Source: Meconema thalassinum (taxonomy: Eukaryota; Arthropoda; Insecta; Orthoptera; Tettigoniidae). From it: a stretch of DNA of 64,000 bases. The stretch's first letter is position 1; each line of letters opens with the position of its first letter. This document shows positions 56,910 through 64,000 of the stretch, one piece after another. A program made the position numbers and the translations under genes. The notes under the pieces were generated by a model. That model was given only the letters and a program-made list of their open reading frames with translations. It was not told where the DNA came from and did not search any database. The stretch covers positions 1,288,412,792-1,288,476,791 of the forward strand of contig OX336389.2 of NCBI GenBank assembly GCA_946902985.2, in the 5' to 3' direction.

Positions 56910-59301
56910 CTCTCTATATAACTCTTTCATCAAACAATTGAATCTAAGGAACAGGCATAGCCAAAGAAAAATAACAAACAATACTAACAATAAAAGACAG
57001 ACTACTAACTTACCATGGGTCACAGCTGAACTCCTTACACTTATAAAACAACGAGACACTCTGCATGCAAAGCTCAAAAATCCCCTTCACAGAAATAATA
57101 TTGATATGAACCAAGAATACTGTAGATGCCGGAATAATGTAACAAACTTAAAAAGAAGACTAAAGTCAAATTACTACTCAGAAAAAATCAGAACATATGG
57201 AAACAATCCTAATAAAACTTGGGAGACTATCAAAGAAATCATACACAACAAAAAACCAACAGTTGAGACATGCACTTCACTTGAAATAGACAACAAAATT
57301 ATCACAGACAATCAAGAGCTATGTGAATCATTTAACTTGTTCTTCACAAACATTGCTGGAAGTCTAGCAAAAGCTATTCCTGAACAGAAGGAAATCCTCA
57401 GTAAGGACCACAATCAGTCAAATTCTCTCTACTTATATCCAACAGATGAAGCAGAGGTCAAGTCCATCATCACAAATTTAAAGAATAAAAAGAGCTGTGG
57501 TTTAGATAGGATCAAGACAAATTTCATTAAAAACAATATGCAATCATTTATTAAAATCTTGGTTGAAATGATTAATGAGTCCTTAGTTACTGGCATGATA
57601 CCAGATGACTTAAAAGTGGCCAAAGTAGTTCCTATATTTAAGGGTGGTGACAAAAGAAATCCAAATAATTATAGACCTGTTTCTATTTTATCGGTAGTTT
57701 CAAAAATTCTGGAAGAAGTGGTAAAAACAAGATTGCTTTCATTTCTGAACAAGAATACATTCTTTCATAATATGCAATATGGATTCAGGGAAAATTCTAG
57801 TACTGAGGCAGCAACTATTGACCTAATAACAATGCTACAAGAAACTATTGACAAAAATAATATGGCAGTTGGGTTATTTATTGATCTCACAAAAGTCTTT
57901 GATACAGTAGATCATAAAATACCGTTATCAAAATTAGAAAATGCTGGTGTCCAAGGTATAGCACTAAAATGGTTCCAAAGCTACCTTATTGGAAGAAAGC
58001 AGCATGTAGCTTTGAATAAATGCATAAGTTCAGGAAAATATATAACTCATGGAGTTCCACAAGGATCTATACTTGGACCTACATTATTCTTAATTTATAT
58101 AAATGATATTGTGGAATGTAATTTGAGAGGGCATATCAAATTGTATGCAGATGATACAAATATCTTCTACACTGGGAAAGACATAATTGAAATCATACAA
58201 AATGTGCAACAAGATATAAATACTCTCTCACAATGGTTCCAGGCCAATAAATTAACAATGAACCTACAGAAGACCAATTACATGGTAATTTCAAAGCTAA
58301 GCATGAAAGAAATCACACATGACAAAATATATATAAATAATATTGAAATAAAAGATGTTAATCAGGCAAAGGCCCCGTGGTGTTGGGGTAGCGCGCCTGC
58401 CTCTCACCCGGAGGCCCCGGGTTCGATCCCCGGCTCCGTCAGGGATTTTAAAACTGACGTGAGGGTTGGAACGGGGTGCACTCAGCCTTGTGAGGACATT
58501 TGAGTAGCTGTCTGACAGTGAGACAGCGCCCCGATCACGAATACCAAGATTAACGGCCGAGGGGACCCGACGCGCTGATCACGCGTCACCCCAATATCTG
58601 CAGGCCAAATGGCTGGGCAGTGGTCGCTTGGTCGGCCTTAGCCCGTCATGGGCTGTATAGTGCCAGGGGTTAATCAGGCAAAGTATTTTGGTCTAATCAT
58701 CGACAAACACCTGACCTGGATTGAACACGTTGAACGAATTGCTAAGAAACTCTCACCTATAGTAGGGATCCTAAGGAAACTTCGGTGTCTTATTCCCCTA
58801 AACCTTGTAAAACAAATCTACTATTCTCTTGTTCATAGCAAGCTCCAATATTTAAATGTTATTTGGGCTCACTGCAGGAAATCCACACTGAATGATTTAA
58901 TGACTATTCAGAATAGGACTATTAGAAACATATTTAACCTTCCTTACTGCACTCCAGTAAAAGATCTGTACATCAGAAGTAAAATTCTACCCCTCAGCAT
59001 AAGTGCAGATCTCCGAGCAGCTATGCTAATATACAAAATTAAACACAACACAATACTCTATAGCTCTCCCTACATCTTGAACTCAGACAATCATTCTTAT
59101 GGAACTAGGCATGCGAAGGACGTAGCCTTATATATCATTTACTCTTCTAAATACGGTAGGAATCGTTTCAAGTTCTCTGCATCACAGTCATATGATAAAC
59201 TTCCCGATGAAGTAAAAAGTGCACCAACTTTGTCAGTATTTAAGAGGAAAACTATGAAAGTATTGTGGGAAAAATTCGATGCATCTTTATACAACAAATA
59301 A
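56910..59301 (+). pseudogene. LINE ORF2 reverse transcriptase (copy 2)
   Basis: It resumes after the Helitron (SLYNSFIKQLNLRNRH) and runs open through NYRPVSILSVVSKILEEVV, FIDLTKVFDTVD, HGVPQGSILGP and LYADDTNIF to 58371, where the SINE enters. It continues after 58684 (YFGLIIDKHLTWIEHVERI) to a stop at 59299-59301. In contrast to copy 1 I see no internal stop in the LINE-derived sequence of this ORF; only the inserted elements disable it. Confidence 0.75.
58372..58668 (+). repeat. tRNA-derived SINE in LINE ORF2
   Basis: Same family as 34108-34397 (GCCCCGTGGTGTTGGGGTAG, B box GGTTCGATCCC at about 58419, end GTGCCAGGG). It is flanked by a perfect 15-bp duplication GTTAATCAGGCAAAG (58357-58371 and 58669-58683), the hallmark of LINE-type insertion. 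Copy 1 of the LINE shows this 15-mer once. Confidence 0.92.
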
Positions 59302-59514
59302 GCTTAAAATTCCTAAATGCTTATCATTTTAAGAGACCTTGGTCTAAACAATCTTAGATATAGTATGAACTTTACTAATAGGCCTATGCCCTTATTCATC
59401 AATTTGTGTTACCTTCAGAATTTTCTTCCTTGGTGTGTAAACACACATATTACTGTACAATTCCTCTGTACGAGCCTATGGCTCTTTGGAATTAATTGAA
59501 TAAAATATCTATCT

Positions 59515-60165
59515 AAGAGCATTAGATGGATCGACTACCTCAATACCATACCATATCGATTAGCCTACGAACTAACTTCAGTCCCAAAGAGCATTAGATG
59601 GATCATCCACCTCAATACCATACAATATCGATTGGCCTACGAACAAACATTAACTAGCATACTCCCACAGAGCATTGGATGGATCATCCACCTCAATACC
59701 ATACAATATCAATTGGCCTACGAACAAACATCAACTAACATCAGGCCCACAGAGCATTGGATGGATCAACCACCTCAATACCATACCATATCGATTGGCC
59801 TACGAACAAACATTAACTAACATCAGTCCCACAGAGCATTGGATGGATCAACCACCTCAATACCATACCATATCGATTGGCCTACGAACAAACATTAACT
59901 AACATCAGTCCCACAGAGCATTGGGTGGATCAACCACCTCAATACCATACCATATCGATTGGCCTACGAACAAACATTAACTAACATCAGTCCCACAGAG
60001 CATTGGATGGATCAACCACCTCAATACCATACCATATCGATTGGTCTACGAACAAACATTAACTAACATCAGTCCCACAGAGCATTGGATGGATCAACCA
60101 CCTCAATACCATACCATATCGATTGGCCTACGAACAAACATCAACTAACATCAGTCCCACAGTAC
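59515..60165 (+). repeat. satellite array, right block
   Basis: Continuation of the array at 41750-43994, about eight units. The first two are of the 72-bp kind and the rest of the longer type with GAACAAACATTAACTAACAT (about 81 bp). It begins in mid-unit with AAGAGCATTAGATGG, exactly where the left block stopped. Confidence 0.9.
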
Positions 60166-60249
60166 TGAGGCTGCCCTGATGGACAGAGTATACCATACAA
60201 TCATTAGTACATGCTCATTTTTTTTTTTCATGGAAAGTCGTAATAACAG

Positions 60250-61660
60250 ATTTGTTTGTATTTCTTTTAGTAAATTATCATTGTATTTCCTCCTACCTGG
60301 CATCCTATTTTCTTGTATTTCTTCTCTACCGACATCACCTGTTTTTTGAAGTGCTGATTTTCATTCCATATTCCCTACTTTTCTGTTCAAGTTCTAATAT
60401 GTTGGCTTGTAAGCTTTTGGCAGAGTCTGTTATTACAACAAGGTCATCAGCATAGGCCAGACTGCAAACCTGGTTTCCACTAAATTGAATCCCACCCAGC
60501 CAGTTTATGCTCTTCAGCAAATTGTCCACTTATAAAGTAAACAGTAGAGATGAAAGATTACAGCCTTGCCTGACTCCTGTAGAAACTTTAAACCAAGAAG
60601 TCATCCTACCATCAACTCTCACTGCAGTCTGATTATCTACACAAATACTTTTGATTGCCTGTAACAACCTTCCCTCAATACCATAATCCCTTAGGATGCT
60701 CAACACCTTCCCTAGATTTATCAAACACAAACACAACTGTCTATTCCTCTCATAGCATTTCTCAATACCTTGACATATACTCAAAACTTGACCCTGTCAT
60801 CTTCGTTATGGTCTAATGCCACACTGGTTTTCATCCATGTTATTCTTGGCCAGTGTTTGATCTCTCCTTTTTATGATGCCTGAGTACACTTTGCCTGGGA
60901 TACTGATCAAAGAAATACCTCTATAATTGTTGCAATCTTTCCTGTCACCTTGCTTATACATTGGGGCGATTACTGCTTTTATCCAACCAGAGGGTGTATT
61001 TCTTAAATCCCATTCCAATTTGATTACCCTATGCAACCATTTCATCCCTGCTTTCCCACTATACATTAGCATTCCTGGCCGAAATTCATCTACTTCTGCT
61101 GCTTTGTGAATGTAGTTATTTACCATCCTCCCTCCTCCCTACTTCCTCAACAGTGATTCCGTTCACGTCTGAATTCTTCTCCTGCATGTCTCAAAATCTT
61201 CCATATTGCTAGAAAAGTTTCCAGGTACATTTAGCAAGTTTTCAAAGCATTCTTGCCATCTTCCCATTGCCTCCTTGGCATCTACAATAAATTTTCCAGA
61301 ATTATCCAAAACACTACTCATTTCTCTTTTTTTCTCCATTTCTAAGATTCTTCATAACACTCCAAAAAAGGCTTTCCTGCAACTTGAATCGACGTTTCTA
61401 AACTATCTGAAATTCTTCCCGTAATTTCCTTTTCAACTCTGCTATTATTTGTTTGGTTCTGTTCCTTTCAACTACATAGGGCCCTCTGACTGCCAGATTT
61501 CTTGTTTGGAGCCATTTTTGTTAAGCCTTCCTTTTACTTTTACAAGCCGACTTCACTGTGTCATTCCACCAGGATATGCACATTTTCCTGTCTTTACACA
61601 CTGGGCATATTGTAAACAATATTCCCACTATCCCAGTACTGTAGACAATTGAAGTTGAGG
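60250..61660 (-). pseudogene. degenerate RTE-like LINE
   Basis: Minus-strand pieces in order: a linker (about 61.25-61.13 kb), then reverse transcriptase blocks NNYRGISLISIPGKVYSGII (60.9 kb), FKVSTGVRQGCNLSSLLFTL (60.55 kb) and SLAYADDLVVITDSAKSL (60.45 kb; YADD). Stops and frame changes separate them. The endonuclease end is lost or unrecognisable. The family is close to the fragments at 62953-63950. Confidence 0.65.
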
Positions 61661-62583
61661 GATATAGGGTGGCGGTAGTAGAAAAATGAGGAAGGAAGTT
61701 AGGTGACTGACCAATTTCGTTTTCACGTAAATAGAATTATATTTGACTAAATAGTACAACAGAAGTAAAAATATTTTAAGTTATAACAGTATAACAAATA
61801 TATAAATATTTTATGTTATAACAAGATGGGTATAAATTGCATGAGTAATGAATAAAGCTTAAAAAGCAATGGAGTCTTGCACTTGAATTTAATTAGAAAC
61901 TGTCTTTCTATAAACTGCACCTCGAAGGCATATAATAAAAGCCAACTCTTGAAAAATTATTGTGTGACCTCACAGGACCGAAGAATGTTCTGATGTAGGA
62001 GAACATTTTCTTGTTTTTGAGAAAAGGTGCACAGAAAGTCCAAATAGTACTTAGCTGATCCAGTTGATTTTCTAGTACTGTAGCCCAGGTGAATGAAATG
62101 AGGATTACATCCAGGATGATTTAAATGTTGCCTTAGCAGGGCTAAATGCAGATGTGCACTAGAAGAACATATTGCAGTTGAGGCCAAGCTCTCTGGTAGA
62201 GAGGCGGTGGGTAGCACCTCCAGCCTCAAGAAGCTCTGGAGAGTATTTAGGTGTTGCAGAGAGTACTGTAGACAGGCAAGAGCTAAGAGCACTCTGAGGC
62301 ATCTGGTTAAATAGTCCATGAAGCGTGGCGTCATCAGAAAGTTTGAGTGAATTCTCAACGCTTAGAGACTAGCACAAGGTGAGACCAGGTGACTGGAACA
62401 GTCCAATCAGCATACAGTTAGAAGCAGGAATTAGCCAAGTCAAAGGTCTTCTTGAGTAGTGCAGTTAACTCAGAAAGAACAGACGCGTGCGTTGCTAAGA
62501 CACACTTTTACTGCTGGAGTAAGTGAAAAATGCCCATTTATATGAAAATAGAAAAGGTTAAACCTGTTATAAATACAATCAAC
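61661..62583. other. no gene recognised
   Basis: AT-rich, with no repeat or gene that I can name. The minus-strand frame at 61957-62358 has no recognisable domain. Confidence 0.4.
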
Positions 62584-62596
62584 ATAAGCAATTTAA

Positions 62597-62939
62597 CCCC
62601 CAGGGGCTCACAACTTGTGGCACTTGTGTCGGCGACCACGGGACCCCAGCTGAGTCCGGCATTGCTTCCACTTACTGCCGGACTCCTTTCAGTTATCTCT
62701 CCTGTTGGCCTTCCTTGGTCACCACTTGTTCTCTTCCAACCCCGATGGTAGTAGGTTATCCGAGGCCTATGGAGTCTCTCAGTTTCCCGCCTTAATTGGC
62801 CCTTGTCTACCTTTGGGTGTGGCGAACACATTGTACAAGTAGCCTAAATATGATAGTGTGTGAGTCGAAGCCTCGGATGGAGGTCCTTGATTCACGCCCC
62901 GACCCAGATCACTGGAACCAGGAAATGAAGAAGAAGAAT
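62597..62939 (+). mobile_element. retroposon with same 5' module but (GAA)n tail
   Basis: Begins CCCCAGGGGCTCACAACTTG and follows the family for about 210 bp (to CCTTAATTGGCCCTTGTCTA). It then carries a different 3' part ending GAAGAAGAAGAAT. It is flanked by a 13-bp duplication ATAAGCAATTTAA (62584-62596 and 62940-62952). Confidence 0.75.
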
Positions 62940-62952
62940 ATAAGCAATTTAA

Positions 62953-63950
62953 ATTACCTTGATCTTGCTGCAGGAATAAACTTCAAACAAATACATAAGC
63001 TGGAGGCAACTGATATGAAGGTAGCGCAAATGTTTGATGGGACAAATAGATGGGAGCAATGGCAGGAAGGTACTCGTAATGAAGAGATAAAGGCTGAAGG
63101 GAATGAAACGCAAACAAAAAGCTATTCGCAAAGCAGACACACACTGTTGTCCAAGACATGCCTTTGTTACTGCTAGTACTGCATCTCTGTATCCTGACCA
63201 CTCCGTTTCAATGTCTTGCAACTATTACCCATCTACTCTTTGAAATTTCTCATCAATCATTTCCATGTATTTCAGCCTTAGATTCTTACCCTGGAGATTT
63301 TCAACTCTAATCCATCAGCAAACAGACCTCACTTTCTGCACTTTAGGTCTAACTTTGCTCAATTCACAACAGATTTGTTTGTGGTCTGTTTCATGAAAAA
63401 GGCCCCTGAATACCCTGCAATTCCTTATCAATTTCCTAAATTGAAACTCAGTGATGATGTAGTGGATCATTGACCCTCCATTGGGTATCTGTCAATATCC
63501 TTATGCTTTGAGAATAAGTTAGCAATAGGTAATCTTTGAGCTGTGTATTCACTCAGAAGGCAAAAAGAAGCCATTACTGTGAGTTCTCAGCTGCGATCTG
63601 CTGTACTCTGCAAGAAATAAGTTAGTGTAGTGACGAAACTCTCCCTACATCGCTCAGTATTTAGAACGACCTTGCTGTATGGAAGCGAGAACTGGGTAAA
63701 TTCAGGATATATCATTCATAAGCTGGAGGCAACTGATATGAAGGTAGCACAAATGTTTGATGGGACAAATAGATGGGAGCAGTGGCAGGAAGGTACTTGT
63801 AATGAAGTGATAATGGCTAAGTTAGAAATGAACACACTAGATGAAGCTGTTCGTATGAGCCAACTCACATGATGGGGTCATCTGATGAGGATTGGGAAGG
63901 ATACAAAACCTAAGAGGTTAATGAACTCCGCTTAGAGGGTAAGAGAAGCG
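62953..63950. pseudogene. rearranged LINE fragments
   Basis: Two direct copies of about 95 bp (from CATAAGCTGGAGGCAACTGA) occur at 62994-63080 and 63717-63805. The second belongs to a plus-strand LINE C-terminus (LLYGSENWV, LEATDMKVAQMF, then GGGGTCATCTGATGAGGATT). Between them, minus-strand text (EWSGYRDAVLAVTKACL, about 63.2-63.1 kb) is the endonuclease-RT linker of a related LINE. So pieces of one LINE type were joined in opposite orientations. Confidence 0.5.
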
Positions 63951-64000
63951 TAGAATAGGCCTAGGAGGTGATGGCTAGATTCAGTGTTGACTGATTTTAA

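Larger units (their letters stand above)
43995..59514 (+). mobile_element. CR1/L2-like LINE, copy 2, with nested insertions
   Basis: The LINE starts at 43995 (GAGGTGTGTCTTAATT, the ORF1 cysteine region, so it is 5'-truncated) and ends at 59514 in an ATCTATCT tail. It is flanked by a satellite-derived 5-bp duplication AAGAG (43990-43994 and 59515-59519). Its own sequence occupies 43995-44025, 51507-52611, 53285-54092, 56910-58371 and 58684-59514, about 4.2 kb. The rest is a Gypsy element, a truncated LINE, a Helitron and a SINE, each joining exactly where copy 1 (18397-22860) reads through. Confidence 0.88.

Noticed and set aside
61957..62358. 133-codon minus-strand frame
   Set aside because: No recognisable motif, repeat relation or splice context; may be chance.

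Overview
This is a stretch of animal nuclear DNA, almost certainly from an insect with a large, repeat-rich genome. The evidence is: no bacterial gene organisation, tRNA-derived SINEs, CR1/L2-type and RTE-type LINEs, Ty3/Gypsy-type LTR elements, a hAT transposon, a Helitron, a 72-bp satellite, and dispersed repeats ending in (ATC)n. An orthopteroid insect is my guess; the window alone cannot prove it.

Host gene. Three short plus-strand blocks, 15281-15449, 26458-26680 and 41100-41313, look like exons of one gene. Each has splice-like borders and their reading phases fit one another (2, then 0, then an outgoing phase 1). The last two resemble, from memory, a conserved part of the KICSTOR subunit SZT2. 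If so, most of the window is intron filled with mobile elements, with introns of about 11.0 kb and 14.4 kb and at least 22.7 kb downstream.

Layout. 56-11670: a SINE interrupted by a minus-strand LTR element (270-11419) with two LTRs of about 3.96 kb and only 3.2 kb of interior, which holds a gag gene and no pol. 11650-13323: wreck of a transposase-like gene. 14300-16790: SINE pieces, exon A and an imperfect inverted repeat. 18397-22860: minus-strand CR1/L2-like LINE with an SGNH/GDSL-esterase ORF1. 23224-25906: hAT transposon with matching termini, a perfect 8-bp target duplication and an open 586-codon transposase. 26458: exon B. 26870-33146: two minus-strand RTE LINEs, one split by a 735-bp retroposon. 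33252-35190: element with 36-bp terminal inverted repeats. 35332-35574: long hairpin. 35640-39560: degenerate LINE split by a 1.4-kb retroposon. 41100: exon C.

41750-60165 is a nested set of insertions. A 72-bp satellite array was split by a second copy of the CR1/L2-like LINE (target duplication AAGAG). That LINE was then hit by a Gypsy element (44026-51506, duplication GCAT), a truncated copy of its own family (about 52612-53284), a Helitron (54093-56909, itself carrying two tandem arrays and a retroposon piece) and a SINE (58372-58668, 15-bp duplication). The window ends with RTE-like relics and one more retroposon copy (62597-62939).

The mobile elements form relationships rather than a pathway. 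LINE reverse transcriptases presumably served the SINEs and (ATC)n retroposons. The gag-only element would have needed a partner for pol. A small hairpin module with TTAAAACAACAA beside it recurs in several otherwise unrelated repeats.
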